Source: a bacterium (GTDB lineage: Bacteria; SZUA-79; Acidulodesulfobacterales; Acidulodesulfobacteraceae). Taken from it: DNA of 7,113 nt. Each line of letters starts with the position of its first letter. The stretch's first letter is position 1. The translations under genes were made by a program, and so were the position numbers. The notes below the pieces were generated by a model, which had not been told where the DNA came from, did not search any database, and saw only the letters and a list, made by a program, of their open reading frames with translations. The stretch spans positions 1 through 7,113 of the forward strand of contig JAJYZM010000046.1 in NCBI GenBank assembly GCA_021799935.1, in the 5' to 3' direction. Shown piece after piece: positions 1 to 6,255 of this stretch.

Positions 1-1
1 G

Positions 2-619
2 CAATACATTCAGTCTCCTACGGGCATTCAAATAGGCCTCGGCACAAAGGTTTCCTCGATAGAAAAAGAATTTACCCAAGGCGACCTTCAGCAGACGTCT
101 AACCCTTTAGATATAGCAATTTCCGGGCAGGGTTTTTTTCAGATACAGATGCCCAACGGAGAAACCGCATATACCAGAGACGGAACTTTTCAGACTAATT
201 CGCAGGGACAGCTTGTAGATGCTAACGGCAATCAGCTTGTTCCGCCCATTACCATACCGCCTAACGCTACTTCCGTTACTATTTCCCAAAACGGAACCGT
301 TTCGGCGGCTATTTCCGGACAGACCAATCCTGCCCAGGTCGGAAGCATAACGCTTGTTAATTTTATAAATCCGGCCGGACTCAGCAGTATCGGCAATAAT
401 CTTTATCTCCAGACTTCGGCTTCCGGCGTTCCGCAGATAGGCACGCCTAACGAAAACGGGCTCGGCACCATTCAGCAGGGATTTCTAGAAATGTCGAACG
501 TAAATCTTGTCGGACAGATGGTATCTATGATAACCGCCCAAAATGCATACACCATAGACTCTAAAGCGATTACCGCCGCAAACCAGATGCTTCAGACTAT
601 GAGCGGCTTAATACCGTAA
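2..619 (+). CDS. flgG: Flagellar distal rod protein FlgG, 5'-truncated by the window edge
   Basis: FlgG polymerises into the distal rod, the drive shaft that crosses the periplasm and passes through the P and L rings. The frame is open from base 2 to the TAA at 617-619 and gives 205 residues. FlgG is usually about 260 residues, so roughly the first 55, including the N-terminal axial helix, lie outside the window. Seen directly: PTGIQIGLGTKV, then the FlgG hallmark FTQGDLQQTSNPLDIAISG followed by GFFQI and YTRDGTF. The C-terminal axial helix contains SNVNLVGQMVSMITAQNAY and ends with NQMLQTMSGLIP. The hallmark FTQGDLQQTxNPLD favours FlgG over its paralogue FlgF. An in-frame ATG at 149 lies inside the conserved domain and is not the real start. 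The gene heads the rod/ring block; flgA begins 74 bases downstream. Confidence 0.95.
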   Translation, partial: QYIQSPTGIQIGLGTKVSSIEKEFTQGDLQQTSNPLDIAISGQGFFQIQMPNGETAYTRDGTFQTNSQGQLVDANGNQLVPPITIPPNATSVTISQNGTVSAAISGQTNPAQVGSITLVNFINPAGLSSIGNNLYLQTSASGVPQIGTPNENGLGTIQQGFLEMSNVNLVGQMVSMITAQNAYTIDSKAITAANQMLQTMSGLIP

Positions 620-654
620 TATATGAAATAAAGTTAATTTATATTAATTATGTC

Positions 655-674
655 ATTCCCGCTAAAGCGGGAAT
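655..674. repeat. 20-base palindromic intergenic repeat (ATTCCC-N8-GGGAAT type)
   Basis: A perfect palindrome sits between flgG and flgA: ATTCCCGCT (655-663), AA (664-665), AGCGGGAAT (666-674). It can form a 9-bp stem as DNA or RNA. The wider context TGTCATTCCCGC...GCGGGAATCCAG (651-677) looks like a dispersed intergenic repeat seen in many proteobacteria. The core fits the pattern of the neisserial dRS3 repeat (ATTCCC, eight bases, GGGAAT), known there as an integration target of filamentous phages. Similarity of pattern does not prove common origin. No T tract follows the stem, so an intrinsic terminator is unlikely. It ends 19 bases before the flgA start and would lie in the leader of a flgG-flgA transcript. 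Confidence 0.75.
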
Positions 675-693
675 CCAGTTAGATTATAGGATT

Positions 694-1425
694 ATGTTTA
701 AAATAAAAACTTTCGCTTTTATAATTTTAGCAGCGGTTTCGCTTTCGGTTATTTTTTCGGATGCTGGATGCGCCCATGCCGCAAAAAAAATAAATTTAAA
801 GCGTATGGTTATAAAATCGTACTTAAGCAAAATTCCTTTAAAATTTAAAAAATATTTCTATTTCTCGAATTTTGGCTATAATATTCCGTTTAAAATTACG
901 GCCGGCGTATTAAAAAGTTATTACATCGACATCGAAATGAATAATTTAAAATATTCCGGTTATCATACGGCAATAATAAAAATATTGGACAAAAAGGGCG
1001 GAACGGTTAAAGGCATCGACGACGTTACGTTTAAAACGGAAATCTATGCTCCGGTTGCATCAGCCGCGGAAACGCTCGGCAGATTTCAAATTATAAAGCC
1101 GGGCGACGTTAAAATATCGTATAAAAATATTCCGGGTTTGAACGACGGGTATTATCTGAACGATAAAAACATCGCCGGAAGGGAGGCTAAATTTTTTATT
1201 GCAGAGGGTTCGGCTTTAACTAATGCAAATACCGAGAGAAAAAGGATAATTAATTTCGGCGATACCGTAAATATTATTTATAAAAGCTCCGGATTAATTT
1301 TAAAAACAAAGGGCATGGCGCTTCAGGCAGGCGCTTTGAACTCCATAATCAGGGTTAAAAATATCCAATCCGGGACGGTTCTTAACTGTCTGGTGAAATC
1401 GGACAAAGCCGTAGCGGTCAGATAA
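694..1425 (+). CDS. flgA: Flagellar P-ring assembly chaperone FlgA
   Basis: FlgA is a periplasmic chaperone that helps FlgI polymerise around the rod to form the P ring. The 243-residue product begins with a Sec signal: basic MFKIK, a hydrophobic stretch at about 7-21, and a likely cleavage near AHA-A (residues 27-30). The middle (about 35-115) is poorly conserved. The C-terminal SAF-like domain carries the family pattern: APVASAAETLGRFQIIKPGDV (about 119-139), GYYLNDKNIAGREAKFFIAEGSAL (152-175), a GD turn (189-190), then GMALQAGALNSIIRVKNIQSG (207-227) and a final V-rich strand. The ATG at 694 is preceded only by a weak AGG (688-690). The gene is rich in AAA, ATA, TTA and AAT codons, more A+T-rich than flgG or flgK, which fits low expression or weak constraint. 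Its place between flgG and flgH supports the call. Confidence 0.88.
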   Translation: MFKIKTFAFIILAAVSLSVIFSDAGCAHAAKKINLKRMVIKSYLSKIPLKFKKYFYFSNFGYNIPFKITAGVLKSYYIDIEMNNLKYSGYHTAIIKILDKKGGTVKGIDDVTFKTEIYAPVASAAETLGRFQIIKPGDVKISYKNIPGLNDGYYLNDKNIAGREAKFFIAEGSALTNANTERKRIINFGDTVNIIYKSSGLILKTKGMALQAGALNSIIRVKNIQSGTVLNCLVKSDKAVAVR

Positions 1426-1445
1426 GATAATAAGATAATATAAAT

Positions 1446-2141
1446 ATGAAATTAAAATATAAATTTAATAAAAGTAACTTGTTGGTCTTGGCCGCCGTAT
1501 TATTGCCGCTTGTCTTAACCGGCTGCGGCGTTCATCCGCCTAAATCCATGATTCCGCCGACGTATGTTAAGCCTACGGCACAGAACGGCGGGATTCAAGG
1601 GAAACCGGCGCTCGGTTCTCTGTGGACGGGAACGGGAACCGGAACGAACCTTTATACCGATAACGTGGCTTTTAAGCTCAACGATACGGTTACGATTATA
1701 GTAAACGACCAGACGCAGGTTTCCGATTCTTCGGGAACCTCGCTTTCGCACAATTCGTCGGGTCTCGGCAGTATCGCTTTCGGCACTCTCTCGTCGGCAA
1801 AACCTACCGGGTATAACGGGTCGAACGTCGAAACTTTTAACGGCGGCGGAGGGGTAGCGGAAAACGGTCAGATTTCTTCGGTTATTCAGGCTCAGGTCGT
1901 TAAAGTTTATCCTAACGGCAACGTGGAGCTTAAAGGAGAAAGGAAAGTTTCCGTTAACGGAGAAACCAGATTCTTATTAATTAAAGGCATAGCCAGGCCG
2001 ATAGACATATCTCCGGGGAACACTATTTTGTCGAGCCAGATATCCGACGAAAGAATATGGATAAACGGCAGGGGATACGTAAACAGCTCGCAGAGTCCGA
2101 ACTGGCTTTATAAGATTATGCAGGATATCTGGCCGTTCTAA
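1446..2141 (+). CDS. flgH: Flagellar L-ring lipoprotein FlgH
   Basis: FlgH forms the outer-membrane L ring, the bushing through which the rod rotates. The 231-residue product has a lipoprotein signal peptide (about 1-26) with the lipobox LTGC, so Cys27 would be acylated. Family landmarks follow: GSLW (57-60), LYTDNVAFKLNDTVTIIVND (69-88), a Gly/Ser-rich variable section (about 95-140), then PNGNVELKGERKVSVNGET (156-174), GIARPIDISPGNTILSSQISD (181-201), GRGYV (208-212) and the terminal motif ending in WPF. Length is normal for FlgH. A short in-frame hexamer repeat (bases 1626-1649) encodes a TGTGTG stretch just after GSLW. The start lies 20 bases after flgA, within a GATAA-rich tract with no clear Shine-Dalgarno sequence, so translation may depend on coupling to flgA. 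Confidence 0.97.
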   Translation: MKLKYKFNKSNLLVLAAVLLPLVLTGCGVHPPKSMIPPTYVKPTAQNGGIQGKPALGSLWTGTGTGTNLYTDNVAFKLNDTVTIIVNDQTQVSDSSGTSLSHNSSGLGSIAFGTLSSAKPTGYNGSNVETFNGGGGVAENGQISSVIQAQVVKVYPNGNVELKGERKVSVNGETRFLLIKGIARPIDISPGNTILSSQISDERIWINGRGYVNSSQSPNWLYKIMQDIWPF

Positions 2142-2172
2142 ATGTATTATTTAATATTTAAGATAAAAAATT

Positions 2173-3231
2173 ATGAAGAAAAAAATACTTTTACCGGCGT
2201 TAATATTCTTATTGGGTTTGTTTGCCGCGTGCTCCGCGCCTGATTTTTCCGCCGCCGCAACCATAGGAAATATCACTTCGATATACGGCGCTATGAGCAA
2301 TCCGATAGTCGGCTACGGTCTCGTTACCGGTCTTGACGGAACGGGAGACCAGTGGGGCGTTAACGTTACCCAGCAGAGCATAGTTACTATGCTGTCAAAA
2401 TTAGGCATAAATACCAACGAGGCTTCTCTGTATGAAATCAGGGATACCGCCGCCGTTATGGTTACCGCGGAGCTTCCTCCTTTCGCCGTGCCCGGCGAAA
2501 GAATAAACGTTACGGTCAGTTCTATCGGAAACGCGGAAAGCTTGCAGGGCGGAGTTTTATTGATGACCCCTCTTAAAGGGCCGGACGGAAAAGTTTACGC
2601 GCTCGGCCAAGGGAGCGTATCTACGGGAGGCAGCGTCGCATCCGAAAACGTTATGCCTCTTCCCGGATATGTGCCGGTATCGCAAAATTTCCAGACGTCG
2701 GGCATTGTCGATAACGGAGGAGTCGTAGAAAAAGGCGTGTCTATAGGGCTAAATACTTTCAGCAACGTCCGCCTGATTCTTAAAAATCCCAGCTTCACCG
2801 ACTCTTCTAGAATTGCCGGCGCGATAAACGCAAAAATTGGCAAAGGGACGGCAAAACCGCTCAATTCTACAAGCGTATCGGTCGCCGTTCCCGCTTCTTA
2901 CAAAGGGAACGTTTCGCAGTTTATATCGGTTATAGACGCTATAAACGTTAAAACTCATTCAAAAGCAATTATAGTTATAAATGAAAGGTCTGGAACGGTG
3001 GTAATGGGCGGGAATATAAAAATAAATCCGGTTGCCATATCGAACAGAAATATAACGCTTAAGATAAACAAAAAAAGAGTCCCCAACGCATTTTATTTAA
3101 AAAACGGATTGACGGTTGCCGAACTCGTAAAAGCCTTAAATGCTGTGGGGGCTTCTACGTCGAGCATAATTTCTATACTCGAATCTATCAAGGCTGCAGG
3201 GGCTTTATCGGCGGAAATAAAGATAATTTAA
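2173..3231 (+). CDS. flgI: Flagellar P-ring protein FlgI
   Basis: FlgI polymerises in the periplasm into the P ring around the distal rod, at the peptidoglycan layer. The product has 352 residues, slightly shorter than the E. coli protein. It starts with a Sec signal (MKKK plus a hydrophobic core to about 19); cleavage near FSAAA (25-29) is likely, giving a mature protein starting close to ATIGN. Cys20 follows FAA, a poor lipobox match, so lipidation is unlikely. Family blocks are strong: NPIVGYGLVTGLDGTGDQ (43-60), ELPPFAVPGERINVTVSSIGN (100-120), SLQGGVLLMTPLKGPDGKVYA (123-143), SRIAGAINAKIG (212-223), VINERSGTVVMGGNIKINPVA (268-288) and the end IKAAGALSAEIKII. The loop between the last two blocks is compact. 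The mature part has no cysteine, so it cannot carry the FlgI disulfide known in E. coli. No good ribosome binding site precedes the ATG, 31 bases after flgH. Confidence 0.98.
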   Translation: MKKKILLPALIFLLGLFAACSAPDFSAAATIGNITSIYGAMSNPIVGYGLVTGLDGTGDQWGVNVTQQSIVTMLSKLGINTNEASLYEIRDTAAVMVTAELPPFAVPGERINVTVSSIGNAESLQGGVLLMTPLKGPDGKVYALGQGSVSTGGSVASENVMPLPGYVPVSQNFQTSGIVDNGGVVEKGVSIGLNTFSNVRLILKNPSFTDSSRIAGAINAKIGKGTAKPLNSTSVSVAVPASYKGNVSQFISVIDAINVKTHSKAIIVINERSGTVVMGGNIKINPVAISNRNITLKINKKRVPNAFYLKNGLTVAELVKALNAVGASTSSIISILESIKAAGALSAEIKII

Positions 3232-3246
3232 GGTATGGAGGGATAT

Positions 3247-3274
3247 TAAAGTTATAGTCTAAAAATGTCGATTG
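3247..3274 (+). promoter_or_regulatory. Candidate sigma-28 (FliA) promoter for flgM
   Basis: TAAAGTTA (3247-3254) matches the sigma-28 -35 consensus TAAAGTTT at seven of eight bases. GTCGATTG (3267-3274) matches the -10 consensus GCCGATAA at five of eight, keeping the CGAT core. The spacer is 12 bases, against 11 in enteric promoters. Transcription would start near 3281, leaving a leader of roughly 37 bases before flgM. The position in the flgI-flgM gap is where FlgM autoregulation by sigma-28 is known in enteric bacteria. The assignment rests on consensus matching by eye in A+T-rich DNA. Confidence 0.5.
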
Positions 3275-3304
3275 TCATATAAAGCAAGATTAAATTTCTA
3301 AAAA

Positions 3305-3310
3305 GAAGGT
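3305..3310 (+). promoter_or_regulatory. Strong ribosome binding site of flgM
   Basis: GAAGGT lies seven bases before the flgM ATG. It is a good Shine-Dalgarno match, in contrast to the weak or missing ones before flgA, flgH and flgI. It fixes the start at 3318 and suggests flgM is translated independently of the ring genes. Confidence 0.7.
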
Positions 3311-3317
3311 AAAAAGT

Positions 3318-3620
3318 ATGGCAATTGAAATTTCGGGAATTACGTCGTCCGTTATCGGCGAAATACCGCAAAACAACAATAACGGTAAGAAAAAAGAAGT
3401 AAACGGTCCGGAAGCCGGTCAGGCGTCAGCTTCCGATAAGGTAAGTATTTCGGAAGGCGCGAGTTTTATCGGCAGTTTAAAAAGCGCCGTAAACGCGGCG
3501 CAGTCGGCTCCTCCTTCCAAAGTTACCGATATCAGCCAAAAGATAGCATCGGGTATTTACGCCGATTCTTCAAAAATTGCCGAAGGGCTGATAAACAGCT
3601 TAAACATTACCGGCGAGTAG
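3318..3620 (+). CDS. flgM: Anti-sigma-28 factor FlgM
   Basis: FlgM binds the flagellar sigma factor FliA (sigma-28) in the cytoplasm and is exported through the finished hook-basal body, coupling late gene expression to assembly. The 100-residue product has no signal peptide, as expected for a type III export substrate. It has the usual two-part layout: a disordered polar N-terminal half rich in Asn, Gly, Ser and Lys, with SDKVSIS at 39-45, the counterpart of the family's D-x-V-x-L/I-S motif; and a C-terminal sigma-binding half, SKVTDISQKIASGIYADSSKIAEGLINSL (67-95), matching the family pattern of V-x-x-I-x-x-x-I-x-x-G-x-Y with a following helix and LI near the end. Length is typical. It sits behind a candidate sigma-28 promoter and 27 bases before flgN, as in flgMN operons. 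Confidence 0.92.
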   Translation: MAIEISGITSSVIGEIPQNNNNGKKKEVNGPEAGQASASDKVSISEGASFIGSLKSAVNAAQSAPPSKVTDISQKIASGIYADSSKIAEGLINSLNITGE

Positions 3621-3647
3621 CAAAAATTTAAAGGTTAACAGGAATAT

Positions 3648-4112
3648 ATGAAAAATACAGTTTCAAACGAAAATAAACTCGAAGACCTGCTAGAAATAGT
3701 CAGGAGGTTAAAAAAAGAGCTCAACGACTCTTATTCGATGTTGAAAACTAATTTTAATCCTATAAAAAATATAGATATATTCGACGATAAAAGAAAAATT
3801 TTAAAAGAAATTGCTGAAAAGATAAAAGAGTTCGGAGCGGCAACCGGCGGTAACGAGGAAATAAGCGTAGAAGAAGGAGTCCGCGGCGGTCAGGCAATAA
3901 AAGAACTTCTCAAAGCGGAAATACAGGAAATAGCCGAATTAAACAGCGCGTTTTCCGCCTTAATCAAAAAAAACATATATTATAATCAGCTTACTATTTC
4001 TTTTATTACAGACGCTTTCAACAAAAATTCAATTTACGACAGAGCAGGCGGAAGCAATTCAAACTTTTTTCCGTTAAAAAACGTTTTAATGAAGTCGGGG
4101 GTCAGAGTATAA
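3648..4112 (+). CDS. flgN: FlgN-type export chaperone for FlgK/FlgL
   Basis: FlgN-family chaperones hold FlgK and FlgL in an export-ready state in the cytoplasm and bring them to the flagellar type III export gate. The 154-residue product is mostly predicted alpha-helical and charged. It has an N-terminal helix (about 8-34, LEDLLEIVRRLKKELNDSY), a DDKRKILKEIAEKIKEF helix with the Lys-rich pattern typical of the family (46-62), and a third long helix (about 82-127) with LNSAFSALIKKNIYYNQL before a Tyr- and Gly-containing tail (Y130). There is no signal peptide or membrane segment. FlgN sequences are weakly conserved, so the call rests on size, helical pattern and position between flgM and flgK. 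AGGA just upstream is close to the ATG. The stop codon directly abuts the flgK start, consistent with coupled translation of chaperone and client. Confidence 0.8.
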   Translation: MKNTVSNENKLEDLLEIVRRLKKELNDSYSMLKTNFNPIKNIDIFDDKRKILKEIAEKIKEFGAATGGNEEISVEEGVRGGQAIKELLKAEIQEIAELNSAFSALIKKNIYYNQLTISFITDAFNKNSIYDRAGGSNSNFFPLKNVLMKSGVRV

Positions 4113-6224
4113 ATGCTTACCATAAATAATATATTAGATATAGCCGATTCGGCAATGAACGCCAATACGGCGGCAATGAACACCGTATCTCAGAACGTGG
4201 CCAACGTAAATACCCCTTTTTACAACAGCGAAACGCCGATACAAACGGAAGCTCCCGCGGTAGTAGGCGCCCCTTATACATACGGCACGGGAGTAAACGT
4301 TAACGATATACAGAGAAGCACCGATAATTTCGTCCAGTCGGAGGTCAACAACGAAACCGGGCAGAACAGCTATTATACAACGCTGTATCAGGGTTTGGAC
4401 CAGATTCAGAATCTGTTTAACGACCAGACCGGCTCAGGTTTCAGTTCGCAGATTTCGCAGTTCTTTAACGACTTTCAGAACGTTGCCAACAATCCCTCTA
4501 ATACTTCGCAGAGGACTGCTTTATTGGCCGACGCTCAGTCGCTTACCGGTTCTATAAATAACGCTTATACCACTATAATGAATACCGTATCTTCTACCAA
4601 TACTTCGATTAACGGCGTTATTCCGCAGATTAACAGTCTTACGTCCCAGATTGCCGGCCTTAATCAGCAGATTACTTATGCGCTTAACGCGGGCAGTAAC
4701 GCCAACGAACTGCAGGACCAGCAGATGCAGGCTATAAACAGCCTTTCCAAGCTTGTTAATATTTCATACTATACGAATAACAACGGAAAAACGAATATAT
4801 CGGTCGGAGATGTTCCGCTCGTTTCAAGCGATTCGTCTTTTAATCTGTCCACGCAGATTAACCCGTCTAATGCGGCAAATTCAGATATTATGTGGACGGG
4901 GCCGGACGGTTCCGCCCAGTCAATAACTAATCAGATTACCGGAGGCAGCCTCGGCGCATACGTAAATATCGAACAGACTGCGGCGCCGTCATATATAAGC
5001 CAGCTTAATTCGCTTGCGGCGGCCGTAACCGACAACGTAAACTCTTTGCAATATAACGGCTACGGTCTGGACGGTTCGACGGGGAATTATTTCTTTCAGC
5101 CGAATTTGACTACGGCGGTGGGAAGTAAAAGTAGCTCAGCCGTTACCGATGCTACAATATCTACCGGCATGGTGACTAATCCTGCTGATTTGACAGGGGA
5201 TAGTTATCAGATTTCAACGACTGGGGGCGGTGTTTTTAAAGTTAAAAATACTACTACAAATCAAACTTTAAGCAGTTCTGCCGTAAGCGTTTCTTCCACT
5301 ACAAATAAATATGGGCAAAATGTATATACTATCGGTTTTGACGGGGTATCCGTTAACATTACTTCTACTTCGACAGCCGGAACGCCCGGGACTACCCCTG
5401 CAAATTCCGCATATGCTCCCGCAAGCGGAGATACTTTTACCGTTCAGCAGAATACAACCAATCCGGCTTTTACCATGGCGGTCAATCCGAATTTTACGAC
5501 CTCTCAGGTAGCGGCGGCATCAGCAGTTTCCACTGCGGTTAATCCGACCAACGTCGGCAATGCAACGATTAGCGCCGGTTCGGTTGTCAATCCTTACGGG
5601 GATAGCAGTGCCGGAGGAGGATATTCGATGATATATAACTCTACCGGCGGCACCTTTACAGTTACTAACCAAACATCTACTCCTAATTATTCGGAGACTA
5701 TTACTCCTGCGGTTACGACCAATTCATCGGGGCAGAAGGTTTACTCTGTTTTTTTTGGGAATAGCTCAAGTAGTACTAATTCTGCACCGCCGCAGTATTT
5801 TCATGTTAATATTACTGGAACTCCAGCTAACGGAGATTCTTTTACGGCGAATGTTTTAACTTCTGGACTCAGCCTTACGCAGATGAACAGTATTGGTTTA
5901 GCCGGCAATAACGAAAACGCGCTTGCCCTCGGCGCGCTTCAAAATAATAATCTGCCTATTAACGGGACAAGTTCGACTATTTCGACGTATTATTCGAATA
6001 TCGTTTCAAATATAGGAACGCAGTCGCAGAGCGCAAACACTAATTACACTAATTCCACTTCCGTTTTGACGAATTTGCAGAATCAGCTCCAATCGTTCGT
6101 CGGAGTAAATATGAACCAGCAGATGACGAACTTAGTCAATTACCAGAATTCGTATCAGGCGGCGGCGGCAATTACAAGCTCGGTTCAGGCAATTATGACG
6201 GCGCTTTTAAGCACGGTGCCGTAA
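4113..6224 (+). CDS. flgK: Flagellar hook-filament junction protein FlgK (HAP1)
   Basis: FlgK forms the first ring of the hook-filament junction and is exported through the growing flagellum. The product has 703 residues, longer than the enteric protein (about 550). The N-terminal axial domain contains NTVSQNVANVNTPFY (23-37), GTGVNVNDIQRSTDNFVQSEV (58-78), QISQFFNDFQNVANNPSN (113-130) and a heptad-rich helix to about 215. The C-terminal axial domain shows the hallmark GVNMNQQMTNLVNYQNSYQAAAAI (664-687) and ends TALLSTVP. The axial motif usually read as NTPGY is NTPFY here. The extra length lies in the exposed central part (about 325-590), where two related beta-rich segments occur in tandem. 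The central part is very rich in Ser, Thr, Asn and Gly, and no cysteine is present. The start directly follows the flgN stop; GGGGGT (4097-4102) may serve as ribosome binding site. Confidence 0.96.
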   Translation: MLTINNILDIADSAMNANTAAMNTVSQNVANVNTPFYNSETPIQTEAPAVVGAPYTYGTGVNVNDIQRSTDNFVQSEVNNETGQNSYYTTLYQGLDQIQNLFNDQTGSGFSSQISQFFNDFQNVANNPSNTSQRTALLADAQSLTGSINNAYTTIMNTVSSTNTSINGVIPQINSLTSQIAGLNQQITYALNAGSNANELQDQQMQAINSLSKLVNISYYTNNNGKTNISVGDVPLVSSDSSFNLSTQINPSNAANSDIMWTGPDGSAQSITNQITGGSLGAYVNIEQTAAPSYISQLNSLAAAVTDNVNSLQYNGYGLDGSTGNYFFQPNLTTAVGSKSSSAVTDATISTGMVTNPADLTGDSYQISTTGGGVFKVKNTTTNQTLSSSAVSVSSTTNKYGQNVYTIGFDGVSVNITSTSTAGTPGTTPANSAYAPASGDTFTVQQNTTNPAFTMAVNPNFTTSQVAAASAVSTAVNPTNVGNATISAGSVVNPYGDSSAGGGYSMIYNSTGGTFTVTNQTSTPNYSETITPAVTTNSSGQKVYSVFFGNSSSSTNSAPPQYFHVNITGTPANGDSFTANVLTSGLSLTQMNSIGLAGNNENALALGALQNNNLPINGTSSTISTYYSNIVSNIGTQSQSANTNYTNSTSVLTNLQNQLQSFVGVNMNQQMTNLVNYQNSYQAAAAITSSVQAIMTALLSTVP
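5151..5444 (+). repeat. FlgK internal domain repeat, copy A
   Basis: Residues 347-444 of FlgK run ATIS-x-G-x-V-x-NP, then DSYQIS, GGVFKVKN, GQNVYTIGFDGVSVNIT and SGDTFTV. This order of strands recurs in copy B (5562-5849) and resembles the exposed beta domain found in many long FlgK proteins, which ends in a GD-x-F-x-V turn. Codons here lean to ACT, ACA, AAT and TTA, unlike the ACG, GCG and AAC preferred in the axial parts. Copies are related at protein level but clearly diverged at DNA level. Confidence 0.7.
5562..5849 (+). repeat. FlgK internal domain repeat, copy B
   Basis: Residues 484-579 of FlgK repeat the layout of copy A: ATISAGSVVNP, GGYSMIYNS, GGTFTVTNQ, GQKVYSVFFGN, YFHVNITGTP and NGDSFTA. 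The two copies are separated by a linker of about 39 residues rich in Ala, Val, Asn and Thr. They share spacing and key Gly, Tyr, Phe and Asp positions rather than long identical runs, so the duplication is old or each copy has been under strong diversifying change. Confidence 0.7.
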
Positions 6225-6255
6225 TTATTAATTATAATAAAAAGGGATAATATTT

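Noticed and set aside
107..289. Minus-strand open frame of about 60 codons within flgG
   Set aside because: It overlaps the strongly conserved FlgG coding sequence, has no ribosome binding site that stands out and resembles no family; it is a shadow frame.
629..636. TAAAGTTA before flgA as a sigma-28 -35 box
   Set aside because: No GCCGATAA-like -10 appears at 14 to 16 bases beyond TAAA; the sequence there is TTATGTCA. Early ring genes are also not expected to depend on sigma-28.
1515..1751. Minus-strand open frame within flgH
   Set aside because: An Arg-rich translation produced by the reverse complement of FlgH codons; no independent support.
2173..2235. FlgI as a lipoprotein through Cys20
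   Set aside because: The preceding residues FAA fit a lipobox poorly, and a better Sec cleavage site follows at FSAAA, just before the usual mature FlgI start.
2595..2958. Two overlapping minus-strand open frames within flgI
   Set aside because: They lie opposite highly conserved FlgI blocks and have no recognisable domains or gene-like context.
5311..5511. Second plus-strand frame inside flgK
   Set aside because: A Leu/Pro/Arg-rich out-of-frame reading of the variable FlgK region, without a ribosome binding site.
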